Source of the DNA: Bradyrhizobium sp. LTSP849
GTDB taxonomy: Bacteria; Pseudomonadota; Alphaproteobacteria; Rhizobiales; Xanthobacteraceae
Direction: 5' to 3'
NCBI RefSeq assembly: GCF_000938255.1
Contig: NZ_JYMR01000023.1
Coordinates: forward strand, 248,001 to 312,000
Length of the DNA stretch: 64,000 nucleotides
Shown: positions 1 through 8,537 of the stretch, in pieces
Numbering within the stretch: the stretch's first letter is position 1
Layout of the letters: each line of letters starts with the position of its first letter
The notes under the pieces: generated by a model
Database searches by the model: none
What the model was told of the DNA's origin: nothing
What the model saw: the letters and a program-made list of their open reading frames with translations, nothing else
Translations under genes and position numbers: made by a program

Positions 1-1
1 C

Positions 2-1363
2 GTCAATCCGATGAACAAGACCGCCGAGATCGACTATTTCGCCACTGATAGCGGCGCTACGGTTGCGATCATCGGCAGCGAGCTCAGCGCTGTGTTTGCC
101 CCACTGGTGGGCGAAGCCGTCACCCATGCCATCGTCGCGCAGTATCGCGACGAGGTGCCTGCCGCCACGCCGTATACGCTGCCGTCCTGTGTCACCGAGG
201 CACCGTCGGAGGCGCCGTCGTCGCCGGGCTGGCATTCCTGGTCATCCGCGATCGCGCAAGGCTTGCGGCCGCACCCAATGACCGCAGGACCGGACGATCT
301 CATGATCCTGCCCTATACGTCGGGGACAACGGGCAAGCCCAAGGCGTGCATGCATACCCATCGCAGCGCGCTGTTCACCGCCGTCCTGCAGGCGCGCTGG
401 TACGGGCTCGATGGCGGCGACGTCATGACCGGCTTCATGCCGCTGTTCCATGTCGCGGGCATGCAGGGTTCGATGAATGCGGCGATCGTTACCGGTGCGA
501 CGCTGCTGCTGATGGCGCGCTGGGACAAGGATCTGCTGCCGGATCTGTTCGAAACCTATGGCGTGACGTTCTGGAACGCGGCGCCGACCATGATCGTCGA
601 CGTGCTCGCGAGCGCCCGGTTCCGCGACCGGTGCTTCGCGAAGCTCAAAGTGCTGACCGGCGGCGGTGCGGCGATGCCGGCCGCCGTGGCCGAGCGGCTG
701 AAAGGACGGTTCGGCCTCGATTTCGTCGAGGGCTACGGCATGACCGAAACGATGTCGCCCACCCACCTCAATCCGATGGCCGCACCCAAGCGGCAATGTC
801 TTGGCATTGCCGTGCACGACACCGATGCGAGGATCGTCGATCCCGAGAGCCTGATCGAACTGGACGACAATGTCGTCGGCGAGATCGTCGTGCATGGGCC
901 GCAGGTGCTGCAAGGCTATTGGAACAAGCCGCAAGCCGATGCCGAGGCGTTTATCGAACTTTCAGGCAAGCGGTTCCTGCGCACGGGCGATCTCGGCTAT
1001 CGCGATACTGACGGTTACTTCTTCGCCGTCGACCGGTTGAAGCGGATGATCAATGTCAGCGGCTTCAAGGTGTGGCCGGCCGAGGTTGAAGCCGCGATGT
1101 ACCAGAATCGCGCCATCCGGGAATGCTGCATCATCTCGGCACCGGACAATTATCGCGGCGAGACCGTCAAGGCGCTGGTGGTGCTGGATGAGACGGCGCG
1201 GGCAACGACATCGCCGGACGATGTCATAGATTGGGCTCGCGGCGCGATGGCAAGCTACAAGGCACCGCGCGCCGTCGTCTTCGTCGACCAATTGCCGAGG
1301 ACTGCGAGCAACAAGATCAACTGGCGGCTTTTGCAGGACGCCGAATGGGGGCGGACGGCATGA
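2..1363 (+). CDS. Acyl-CoA synthetase (AMP-forming), 5' end cut by window edge
   Basis: ANL-superfamily ligase that would activate a carboxylic acid to its CoA thioester via an acyl-adenylate. The open frame continues past the left edge (codons before the Met at 11 read Val-Asn-Pro, as in the family's VNPM segment), so the N-terminal part is missing and the true start is outside. Counting from the Met at 11, the P-loop PYTSGTTGKPK lies at about 101-111. The YGMTE adenine-binding motif, the TGDLG aspartate motif, the DRLKRMINVSG hinge and the C-terminal lysine in ASNKINWR follow in order, so the remaining part looks intact. The substrate cannot be told. The gene precedes the hydantoin module by about 100 nt and may belong to an operon that starts upstream of the window. 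Confidence 0.9.
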   Translation, partial: VNPMNKTAEIDYFATDSGATVAIIGSELSAVFAPLVGEAVTHAIVAQYRDEVPAATPYTLPSCVTEAPSEAPSSPGWHSWSSAIAQGLRPHPMTAGPDDLMILPYTSGTTGKPKACMHTHRSALFTAVLQARWYGLDGGDVMTGFMPLFHVAGMQGSMNAAIVTGATLLLMARWDKDLLPDLFETYGVTFWNAAPTMIVDVLASARFRDRCFAKLKVLTGGGAAMPAAVAERLKGRFGLDFVEGYGMTETMSPTHLNPMAAPKRQCLGIAVHDTDARIVDPESLIELDDNVVGEIVVHGPQVLQGYWNKPQADAEAFIELSGKRFLRTGDLGYRDTDGYFFAVDRLKRMINVSGFKVWPAEVEAAMYQNRAIRECCIISAPDNYRGETVKALVVLDETARATTSPDDVIDWARGAMASYKAPRAVVFVDQLPRTASNKINWRLLQDAEWGRTA

Positions 1364-1463
1364 ACGCCCGGCTGGCAATGCGGTGCGGGGCTGCGTTATG
1401 CTGTCAGCGCCGGCACGTCGTTCGAGTTATGGCTTCACTCAAGGGATCACCAGGAAATCGCTG

Positions 1464-2396
1464 ATGCGTATCGTCAATGTTGCCGCCGCCCAGATGGGCC
1501 CGATCCAGAAAGCCGACAGCCGCGAGGTCGTGGTCAAGCGCATGATCGCGCTGATGGACGAAGCCAAGGCCAAGGGCGCCGACCTGATCGTTTATCCCGA
1601 GCTGGCGCTCACGACGTTCTTTCCGCGCTGGTACATGGAGGACCGGGCCGAGGCCGACATCTGGTTCGAGCGCGAGATGCCGAGTGCTGCGACCAAGCCG
1701 CTGTTCGAGCGCGCGGCGCAGCACCGGATGGCGATGAATTTCGGCTATGCGGAGTTGACGCCCGACGGCCATCACTTCAACACCGCAATCCTCACCGACA
1801 AGTCCGGCAAGATCGTCGGCAAATATCGCAAGATCCACCTGCCGGGTCATGTCGAATTCGACACCAAGCGCTCGCACCAGCATCTGGAGAAGCGCTATTT
1901 CGAGCCGGGTGACCTCGGCTTCAAGGTCTGGCGCGAACTCGGTGGCATCATCGGCATGGCCATCTGCAACGATCGCCGCTGGCCCGAGACCTATCGGGTC
2001 ATGGGCTTGCAGGGCGTCGAGATGGTGGTGATCGGCTACAACACGCCGTCCGTCAACGCAGAGAAGAGCGAGGAGGGCGTCGAGAAGCGCCTGTTTCACA
2101 ACCGTCTCTCCGCGCAGGCCGGCGCTTATCAGAACGCGACCTGGGTCGTCGCGGTGGCCAAGGCCGGCGTCGAGGACGGACATCCGCTGTTTGGCGGCAG
2201 CCTGATCGTCGATCCCAATGGGGAGATCGTCGCCGAGGCCAAGACGGAGGACGACGAGGTTCTGGTTCACGCTTGTGATCTCGATGCCACCACCTTCGGC
2301 AAGACCACGATCTTCGATTTCGCCCGGCATCGCCGCATCGAGCATTATGGTCTGATTACCAGCCAGACCGGCGCTGTACCGCCGCCGGAGAAGTGA
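1464..2396 (+). CDS. N-carbamoyl-D-amino acid hydrolase (nitrilase superfamily)
   Basis: 310 residues, close to the ~304 of known D-carbamoylases, which hydrolyse N-carbamoyl-D-amino acids to D-amino acid, CO2 and ammonia. The nitrilase-fold catalytic residues are in place: Glu46 (YPELALTTFFPRW), Lys123 (YRKIHLPGH) and Cys168 (AICNDRRWPE). LEKRYFEPGDLGF and GYNTP are also typical of this subfamily rather than of generic nitrilases. An upstream in-frame Met at 1383 exists, but the Met at 1464 has an AGGAAA ribosome site 6 nt before it and begins exactly at the family's N terminus. The stop overlaps the next start (TGATG), implying translational coupling to the flavin reductase. The D-hydantoinase and racemase nearby support a hydantoin-to-amino-acid pathway. 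Confidence 0.9.
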   Translation: MRIVNVAAAQMGPIQKADSREVVVKRMIALMDEAKAKGADLIVYPELALTTFFPRWYMEDRAEADIWFEREMPSAATKPLFERAAQHRMAMNFGYAELTPDGHHFNTAILTDKSGKIVGKYRKIHLPGHVEFDTKRSHQHLEKRYFEPGDLGFKVWRELGGIIGMAICNDRRWPETYRVMGLQGVEMVVIGYNTPSVNAEKSEEGVEKRLFHNRLSAQAGAYQNATWVVAVAKAGVEDGHPLFGGSLIVDPNGEIVAEAKTEDDEVLVHACDLDATTFGKTTIFDFARHRRIEHYGLITSQTGAVPPPEK

Positions 2397-3070
2397 TGCC
2401 GATGGCGGACAAGGGCGCATCAGGTATTTCTCTGCGCGAACTCGACCCGCGCGATCGCTACAAGCTGCTCTGCGGGGTGGTGGTTCCGCGGCCGATCGCG
2501 CTGGTGACGACGCTGGACGAGAACGGGGCGGTCAACGCCGCGCCGTTCAGCTTCTTCAACGTCTTCTCCGAGAGTCCCGCTCTGATCGTGCTGGGGCTTC
2601 AGCACAAGCCGGATCACAGTCCAAAGGACACGACCCGCAACATCCATCGCGATAGCGAGTTCGTCGTTCACATGGTGGACGAGGCGCTCTCGACGACGAT
2701 GAACGAATGTGCTGTCGATTTCCCCTCCGGCGATAGCGAGGTCGCGGCGACCGGGTTGGCGACGCTCCCTTCCGTCGACGTGAAGGTGCCGCGTCTGGCC
2801 GCGGCTCCCTTTGCGCTCGAATGCCGGCGCCATGTCGTGCTGAATTTTTCGCCCGATCGCGAGCTGCTCGTTGGCGAGGTGCTCCGGGTCCATGCCCGCG
2901 ACGGCCTGGTCGACGAGGCCAACATGTATGTCGATCTCGAAGCTTACCGGCCGATCGGCCGCATGTTCGGCAATCTCTATACGACGCAGCGGGATACGTT
3001 CGCACTGGCGCGCGAGAGCCATGCGCAATGGCTCGCACGCCGGGATGCAAAAGATCTGAAGGACGCCTAG
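2396..3070 (+). CDS. Flavin reductase-like FMN-binding protein
   Basis: Split-barrel FMN-binding protein of the flavin reductase family (224 residues from the chosen start). VVPRPIALVTTLDENG followed by NAAPFSFFNVFSESP is the hallmark N-terminal segment that holds FMN; a GEVLRVHARDG strand and a YRPIGRMFGN C-terminal loop complete the fold. A GGAG site 6 nt upstream favours ATG 2396 over GTG 2393 or ATG 2402. Such proteins either supply reduced flavin to a monooxygenase or act on their own. The FAD oxidoreductase at 6994 is a possible partner, but nothing in the sequence proves this. The 3' end overlaps the convergent racemase by three bases. Confidence 0.8.
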   Translation: MPMADKGASGISLRELDPRDRYKLLCGVVVPRPIALVTTLDENGAVNAAPFSFFNVFSESPALIVLGLQHKPDHSPKDTTRNIHRDSEFVVHMVDEALSTTMNECAVDFPSGDSEVAATGLATLPSVDVKVPRLAAAPFALECRRHVVLNFSPDRELLVGEVLRVHARDGLVDEANMYVDLEAYRPIGRMFGNLYTTQRDTFALARESHAQWLARRDAKDLKDA

Positions 3071-3729
3071 TGACGCGAGAACTGCACCGTACCGAGCGCC
3101 ATGGTGACGGCCGCCTGTGTCGGGTCGATCACGGGGATGCCGAGCGCGTCTTCCAGCGGGCGGCGGTGGCGCGCCATGCCGGCACAGCCCATCACGATGG
3201 CGCGGGCGCCGTCCTCGTCGCGCAGCGCGCGGCCGACCTCGATCATCTTCGCGAGCGTACCTTCGCCCGAGGCGGTCTCGGCAACGCTCATATTGAGGGG
3301 ACGCTCGCCGGCCAGGCGATCCGTCAGTCCCATCTGCCTGAGATAGCGCATGTGGCGCGGAATCGAGCGCTGGGCGATGGCGATGACGCCAAACGTCTCG
3401 GCACGCGCGAGCGCCGTCAGCACGCCGCACTCGGCGATGCCGAACACGGGACGGTCGGTGCCCTCGCGGCAGACCTGGAGACCGGGGTCGCTGTAGCAGG
3501 CGATGACGAAGGCGGCCGAGCTGTTGTCGCCTTCGACCAACCGACGCAGCGGCATGGCGACGCTGTCGACGTCGGCCTGGCTTTCAATTCCGAACGGGCC
3601 TTCAGCAAGCGACTGGCAAACCACCTCGGGCCCACCTTCGAAACCGAGCGGCTTCAGCGCGTCCTCCAACCCTTGCGTGACGGCGGGATTGGAGTTCGGA
3701 TTGATGACGAGAATGCGTGGCCGGGACAT
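3067..3729 (-). CDS. Asp/Glu/hydantoin racemase
   Basis: 220 residues, PLP-independent racemase of the Asp/Glu/hydantoin family, which interconverts enantiomers with two cysteines. Both are visible in mirror-image motifs: Cys78 (IACYSDPG) and Cys182 (VMGCAGMA). The N-terminal ILVINPNSNPAVTQ strand is characteristic of hydantoin racemases, and IDPTQAAV near the end is also typical. It is divergent from the D-hydantoinase across 56 nt (3730-3785), so the two genes probably share a control region, and convergent with the flavin reductase. Together with hydantoinase and carbamoylase it would allow complete conversion of a racemic 5-substituted hydantoin. Allantoin or another cyclic ureide as substrate cannot be excluded. 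Confidence 0.88.
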   Translation of the reverse strand: MSRPRILVINPNSNPAVTQGLEDALKPLGFEGGPEVVCQSLAEGPFGIESQADVDSVAMPLRRLVEGDNSSAAFVIACYSDPGLQVCREGTDRPVFGIAECGVLTALARAETFGVIAIAQRSIPRHMRYLRQMGLTDRLAGERPLNMSVAETASGEGTLAKMIEVGRALRDEDGARAIVMGCAGMARHRRPLEDALGIPVIDPTQAAVTMALGTVQFSRH

Positions 3730-3785
3730 GATGGTCTTCCTGCGAAATGGCGATCACGTAGTTCAGGCATATCATGGAGTGCCTC

Positions 3786-5255
3786 ATGACTGAACCCACC
3801 TACGACCTGATCATCCGCGGCGGCCGCGTCGCCACCACCACCGATGTGTTCGAAGCCGACGTCGCCATCTCGGGCGAAACGATCGTCGCCGTCGGCCGCG
3901 GGCTTGCGCCGGCCAAGCGTGAGATCGACGCGCGCGGCAAGCTGGTGCTGCCCGGCGGCGTCGACAGCCACGCCCATATCGAGCAATTGTCCGCCGCCGG
4001 CATCATGAACGCCGATACGTTCGAGAGTGCGACTGTGTCGGCGGCCTTCGGCGGCACCACCACGGTGATCCCGTTCGCGGCCCAGCATGTCGGCATGAAG
4101 CTGCCGCAGGTGGTGGAGGATTATCACGCGTTGGCGAAGAAGGGCGCCGTGATCGACTACGCCTTCCACATGATCATCGCGGACGCGACCAAGGAGACGG
4201 TCGAAGAGCACATCCCGGCGCTGGTGAAACAGGGCCATGCGTCGATCAAGATTTTCATGACCTATGACCGGCTCAAGGTCGACGACGAGCCACTGCTCGA
4301 CATTCTCCTTGCTGCGCGCCAGTCCGGCGCGATGCTGTGTGCGCACGCCGAAAACCACGGCATCATCGCCTGGATGGTGAAGCGACTGCTCGCGCGGGGC
4401 TACACGCTGCCGAAATATCACGCTGTTAGTCACGCCCGGGTGTCGGAAGCCGAAGCCTTTACTAGATTGATCGGCATGGCAGCGCTGATCGACCAGCCGA
4501 TCATGATCTTCCACGTCTCGACTGCTGAGGGCGCCAAGGTGATCCGCGACGCGCGCGGGCAGGGGCTCAAGGTCTTCGCCGAGACTTGTCCGCAATATCT
4601 GTTCCTGACCGCCGCCGATCTCGACAAGCCCGGCGCCGATGGCGCCAAGTGGATGTGCAGCCCGCCGCCGCGGACGCATTCCGACCAGGAGGCGCTGTGG
4701 CAGGCGCTGTCGCTCGGCGATCTCCAGACCATCTCGTCGGATCACGCGCCCTATCGCTTTGACGAGACCGGCAAGCTGCGCGCCGGCCCCAATCCGAACT
4801 TCAAGCAGGTCGCGAATGGCCTGCCGGGACTGGAGCTGCGGCTGCCATTGCTGTTCGATGCGATGGTGTCGAAGGGACGGCTGGGCCTAGAAAAGTTCGT
4901 TGAGCTGACCGCGACGGCGCCGGCAAAAATCTACAATCTACATCCGCGCAAGGGCTCGATCGCGGTCGGCGCCGATGCCGATATCGCGATCTGGGATCCC
5001 AATCGCGAGACCACGATCGCCGACGAGATGATGCACGACCTCACCGGCTATACGCCGTTTGCGGGTCGCAAGCTGAAGGGATGGCCTGTATCGGTGCTCT
5101 CGCGTGGCCGCGTGATCGTCGATGGCGACAAGTGTCTGGCGAGCCCCGGCAGCGGTCAGTTCCTCGCGCGCAGCGGCGGCGAAGCAGCCAAGCCCACTGG
5201 CCGGCTCGTCGCCGACATGGACCCGGAACGGAATTTTGGAGCGAAACTGCTGTGA
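3786..5255 (+). CDS. D-hydantoinase / dihydropyrimidinase family amidohydrolase
   Basis: 489-residue cyclic amidohydrolase that opens hydantoin or dihydropyrimidine rings to N-carbamoyl amino acids. The binuclear metal site is complete: His62 and His64 (VDSHAHIEQ), carboxylatable Lys155 (ASIKIFMTY), His187 (CAHAENHG), His243 (FHVSTAEGA) and Asp319 (SSDHAPY). An in-frame Met at 3774 is less likely because a GGAG site lies 6 nt before ATG 3786. It heads a tight plus-strand group (gaps of 16 and 1 nt, then a 4-nt overlap) with epimerase, SDR and FAD oxidoreductase genes, so it is probably the first gene of that operon. Its carbamoyl product fits the carbamoylase at 1464. Confidence 0.9.
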   Translation: MTEPTYDLIIRGGRVATTTDVFEADVAISGETIVAVGRGLAPAKREIDARGKLVLPGGVDSHAHIEQLSAAGIMNADTFESATVSAAFGGTTTVIPFAAQHVGMKLPQVVEDYHALAKKGAVIDYAFHMIIADATKETVEEHIPALVKQGHASIKIFMTYDRLKVDDEPLLDILLAARQSGAMLCAHAENHGIIAWMVKRLLARGYTLPKYHAVSHARVSEAEAFTRLIGMAALIDQPIMIFHVSTAEGAKVIRDARGQGLKVFAETCPQYLFLTAADLDKPGADGAKWMCSPPPRTHSDQEALWQALSLGDLQTISSDHAPYRFDETGKLRAGPNPNFKQVANGLPGLELRLPLLFDAMVSKGRLGLEKFVELTATAPAKIYNLHPRKGSIAVGADADIAIWDPNRETTIADEMMHDLTGYTPFAGRKLKGWPVSVLSRGRVIVDGDKCLASPGSGQFLARSGGEAAKPTGRLVADMDPERNFGAKLL

Positions 5256-5271
5256 TGGTGAGCTTCACCAG

Positions 5272-6246
5272 ATGAAGATCATCATCTTTGGCGGCACCGG
5301 CTTTGTCGGCCTGAACCTTGCGGAGGTGATGCTCGCGCGCGGCCATGAGGTGACACTGTATGATCGCGCGCCGCTTCCGCCAACCGCGCAGTGCTCGCTG
5401 GCCGACTACAAAGCGCGCCTGAAGGTCGTTCAGGGCGACATCAATGATATGGAAGGCATCGACGCCCTCATTGCCGAAGGCGTTGATGCGATCGTGCTGG
5501 GCGCCGCAGTGACCGCCGGCGATAATCTCGAACGGGCGTCGACCGCGCGCGTTCTCGAGGTCAACGTGATGGCGCAGATCCCGATCCTGCACGCGGCGAT
5601 CCGGCATGGTGTTCGCCGTGTCGTCAATCTGTCGTCGGCATCGGCCTATGGCGCCGCGGGCGCTCGGTTCGAGATTTTGGACGAGGAAACGCCGTGCGAT
5701 CCCGTCTCGTTCTACGCCATCAGCAAGTTCACATCGGAGCGATCGGTGGCGCGCCATGCCGAGCTCTTTGGCGGCGATTTCCTGAGCGTGCGCTTAAGCG
5801 CCCTGTTCGGCCCGTGGGAGCGACCCAGCTCGGTACGCGATACGCCGAGCCTCCAGTTCCAGATTCTGGCGGCGTTCGCCCGCGGCGAGGTGGCGATCGT
5901 GCCTGAAGCGGGCATGAGGGACTGGATCTACGCTCCGGATGCTGCCGAAGCCGTGGCTGTGTTGATCGAAGCCGAGCGGCCGCGCCATCGGCTCTATAAC
6001 ATCTCCCGCGGCGGGTTATGGCCGGCGCTGCAATGGGGCGAGGCCTTTGCGGCGTTAAATCCCGGCCTGCTCTGCCGGCTCGTGGCGCCCGGCGAGAAAA
6101 CTGTCATCAAGCTGCATGGACCCTATCGCGCGCCGCTGTCGGTGTCGCGGATGGCGGATGAGTTCGGCTGGCGCGCGCGGTCCGGCTGTGCCGAGTCCGC
6201 GGCCGCGATGAGCGCGTGGTTGACGCAGCACAAGGATTGGATCTGA
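5272..6246 (+). CDS. NAD-dependent epimerase/dehydratase (extended SDR)
   Basis: 324-residue extended short-chain dehydrogenase. The Rossmann motif GGTGFVG is at 7-13 and the catalytic YxxxK is Tyr148/Lys152 (FYAISK), after a NLSSASAYG strand. The start at 5272 is chosen because the Rossmann strand MKIIIFGG begins there; the in-frame codons upstream would add 50 residues that lie inside the hydantoinase gene. It follows the hydantoinase by 16 nt and precedes the SDR by 1 nt. Members act on nucleotide sugars or on other hydroxy/keto substrates; the substrate is not readable from sequence, and the context gives no sugar-nucleotide pathway. Confidence 0.8.
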   Translation: MKIIIFGGTGFVGLNLAEVMLARGHEVTLYDRAPLPPTAQCSLADYKARLKVVQGDINDMEGIDALIAEGVDAIVLGAAVTAGDNLERASTARVLEVNVMAQIPILHAAIRHGVRRVVNLSSASAYGAAGARFEILDEETPCDPVSFYAISKFTSERSVARHAELFGGDFLSVRLSALFGPWERPSSVRDTPSLQFQILAAFARGEVAIVPEAGMRDWIYAPDAAEAVAVLIEAERPRHRLYNISRGGLWPALQWGEAFAALNPGLLCRLVAPGEKTVIKLHGPYRAPLSVSRMADEFGWRARSGCAESAAAMSAWLTQHKDWI

Positions 6247-6247
6247 C

Positions 6248-6997
6248 ATGCGGCTGCAAGGGCGCACGGCCATCATCACGGGAGCGGGCTCCGGCATCGG
6301 CCGCGCCAGCGCAAAGCTGTTCGCGGAGGAGGGGTCGCATCTTGCTTTGGTCGATCGCGATGCGGCTGGGCTTGCGGAGACGTTGAGCCTCGTTGGCGAA
6401 GCAACGACGCATGTCGGCGACGTCGGCGATGCCAGCTTCGCCGAGATAGTTGTCGGCGAGATTGTAGCGCGACACGGCCGGCTCGACATCCTGATGACCG
6501 CGGCGGGCTTCTCCTGTGGCGGCACGGTGCTGACGACCAGTCCCGAAGACTGGGACTCAGTGTTCCGTGCCAATGTCGGCGGCACCTGGCTTTGGGCGCG
6601 GGCCGCCGTGCCGCAGATGCAGCGGCAGAAGAGCGGTTCGATTATCACGCTGGCGTCGCAACTCGCCATCGCCGGCGGCAAAGGCAGCAGCGCCTATATC
6701 GCCGCCAAGGGCGCGATCGTCAGCCTGACGCGCACCATGGCGGTGGATTTTGCGACCGACGGCATTCGCGTCAACGCGATTGCGCCGGGGGCGATCGACA
6801 CGCCGATGCTCCGCCGCAGCCTTGCTCGTCACACGAACTCGGAAGAGGTACGCGAAGCCTCCCGCAACCGGCACGCCATGAAACGTTTCGGCCAGGCGGA
6901 GGAGATCGCGCAAACGGCACTGCATCTGGCCAGCGACGCCTCCTCGTTCACGACCGGCACCGTCATGGTGGTCGACGGCGGTTGGCTCGCGGCATGA
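6248..6997 (+). CDS. SDR family oxidoreductase (classical)
   Basis: 249 residues, classical short-chain dehydrogenase/reductase that would interconvert an alcohol and ketone with NAD(P). Cofactor motif TGAGSGIG is at 11-18; the catalytic tetrad reads Asn109, Ser137, Tyr150 and Lys154 (SAYIAAKG), and the C terminus ends with the usual TGTVMVVDGG. The structural NNAG motif is MTAAG here (Thr84 where Asn is usual), a mild deviation. The Asp after the second beta strand (LVDRD) suggests NAD preference. The gene begins 1 nt after the epimerase stop and its own stop overlaps the next start (ATGA), so it is translationally coupled within the hydantoinase operon. Confidence 0.85.
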   Translation: MRLQGRTAIITGAGSGIGRASAKLFAEEGSHLALVDRDAAGLAETLSLVGEATTHVGDVGDASFAEIVVGEIVARHGRLDILMTAAGFSCGGTVLTTSPEDWDSVFRANVGGTWLWARAAVPQMQRQKSGSIITLASQLAIAGGKGSSAYIAAKGAIVSLTRTMAVDFATDGIRVNAIAPGAIDTPMLRRSLARHTNSEEVREASRNRHAMKRFGQAEEIAQTALHLASDASSFTTGTVMVVDGGWLAA

Positions 6998-8430
6998 GCG
7001 ACGCGCTGACAGACCTCGAGGCGAACGTTCGCGCCGATCTCGCCATGATCACGCATCCCGGCGCAGCGTGGCTCGAACCGAAGACGGGGCCGGACGGCAA
7101 ACCGGCGCTTGACGTGCTCGTCATCGGCGCCGGCCAATCTGGCATCGCCATCGGCTTCGGTTTGTTGCGCTCGCGCGTCAGCAACATCTTGCTGCTAGAC
7201 AAGGTCGAGGAAGGGAAGGAGGGCCCATGGCTCACCTACGCGCGGATGCCGACGCTGCGCAGCCCCAAGGACTATACCGGTCCTGACCTCGATATCCCGA
7301 GCCTGACCTACCAGTCCTGGCACGAAGCGCGCTTCGGCAAGGAGAGCTGGCAGACGCTCGATCTGATCCCGCGCGGACATTGGGCCGAGTATCTGCTGTG
7401 GCTGCGCCGCACGATCGAATTGCCGGTGCGCAATTGCTGCGAGCTTCTGGAGATCGCGCCTGCGGCCGACGGCCTGCTCGCTGCGCACGTGAAGCGTGCC
7501 GATGGCGTCGAGACGCTATATGCGCGCAAGATCGTGCTGGCGACAGGGCAGGAGGGAATGGGCGTCTGGATGATTCCGGAGTCGCTTCAACACCTGCCGG
7601 CCGGCTCGGTCGCGACCGTCGCCGACAGCATCGATTTCGAAAGCCTTCGCGGCAAGCGCGTTGCCGTGATAGGTGCCGGCGCATCCGCCTTCGATAATGC
7701 GGCAACGGCGCTCGAAGCAGGCGCTGCCGAGGTGCATCTGCTTTGCCGCCGTGCGCAAATCCAGGTGATCCAGCCCTATCGCTGGCTGACCTTTCGCGGT
7801 TTCCTGCGCCATCTCAGCGATCTCGACGATGCCTGGCGCTGGCGCTTCATGCGCACCATCCTGGAGATGCGCGAAGGATTTCCGCAGCCTACCTACGACC
7901 GCTGCGCGCGTCATGCCAATTTCACGTTGCACGAAGGTGCGCCGATCGAGGCGGTACAACAGACAGGAAAAGGCATCGAATTGCAGACGCCGCGTGGCGC
8001 CATTGCCGCGGATCTCGTCATTTGCGGTACCGGCATCGACATGAATTTTGCCGGACGCGGCGAACTCTCCAGATTTGCCGCCAACATCGCGACCTGGTCC
8101 GACCGCTACCAACCGCCCGAGAGCGAACGCAACGCGCGGCTTGGACGTTTCCCCTATCTCGCCGACGATTACGCCTTCACCGAGCGCGTGCCCGGCAAGA
8201 CGCCATGGATCTCCAACATCCATCTCTTTGCGATTGCGTCCACCATGAGCTTCGGCCCGTCGGGATCGTCGATCAACGCGATGACGACCGCTGTCCCAAA
8301 GCTGGTCCACGGCCTGACGCGTGGCCTGTTCCGTGCCGATATCGAACGTCACTGGGCGTCGTTGAGCGCATATGACGTGCCGCAGGCCGTAGTCACACGG
8401 CCGGCACAAAAAATGGAGGAATCACGATGA
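6994..8430 (+). CDS. FAD/NAD(P)-binding oxidoreductase (flavin monooxygenase-like)
   Basis: 478 residues with two dinucleotide-binding folds: FAD motif VLVIGAGQSG ending near residue 50 and NADPH-type motif VAVIGAGASAFD at about 224-234, separated by a VLATGQEGMG segment. This order is that of flavin-containing and Baeyer-Villiger-like monooxygenases, though I do not see a clean FxGxxxHxxxF fingerprint, so the exact subfamily is open. ATG 6994 overlaps the SDR stop (ATGA). The frame is open far upstream but that part reads through the SDR gene and is not real. It is the last gene before the first sigma-54-type promoter and probably closes the hydantoinase operon. The flavin reductase at 2396 could be related to its activity, by inference only. 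Confidence 0.8.
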   Translation: MSDALTDLEANVRADLAMITHPGAAWLEPKTGPDGKPALDVLVIGAGQSGIAIGFGLLRSRVSNILLLDKVEEGKEGPWLTYARMPTLRSPKDYTGPDLDIPSLTYQSWHEARFGKESWQTLDLIPRGHWAEYLLWLRRTIELPVRNCCELLEIAPAADGLLAAHVKRADGVETLYARKIVLATGQEGMGVWMIPESLQHLPAGSVATVADSIDFESLRGKRVAVIGAGASAFDNAATALEAGAAEVHLLCRRAQIQVIQPYRWLTFRGFLRHLSDLDDAWRWRFMRTILEMREGFPQPTYDRCARHANFTLHEGAPIEAVQQTGKGIELQTPRGAIAADLVICGTGIDMNFAGRGELSRFAANIATWSDRYQPPESERNARLGRFPYLADDYAFTERVPGKTPWISNIHLFAIASTMSFGPSGSSINAMTTAVPKLVHGLTRGLFRADIERHWASLSAYDVPQAVVTRPAQKMEESR

Positions 8431-8469
8431 TTATCCATGCTCTGCCGCGACGAAGCGCCCCTCCGGGAT

Positions 8470-8485
8470 TGGCGCGCAACTTGCT
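8470..8485 (+). promoter_or_regulatory. Sigma-54 (-24/-12) promoter match before ABC operon 1
   Basis: TGGCGCG, four bases, then TTGCT: GG at 8471-8472 and GC at 8483-8484 with the required 10 nt between them. Compared with the TGGCACG-N4-TTGCW consensus only one base differs (G for A at the fifth position). It lies 52 nt before the binding-protein start codon, so the transcript would begin near 8496. No NtrC-type GCAC-N-GTGC pair was recognised nearby, and no sigma-54 activator gene is in the window. Confidence 0.65.
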
Positions 8486-8537
8486 TGTTTCTTAACCTGC
8501 CTTGCTGGCGTTTTTGTCGAAATTCAAGGGAAAACGA

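Noticed and set aside
2821..3789. A 322-codon plus-strand frame across the racemase gene
   Set aside because: It lies opposite a racemase with both catalytic cysteines; arginine- and alanine-rich shadow translation with no ribosome site.
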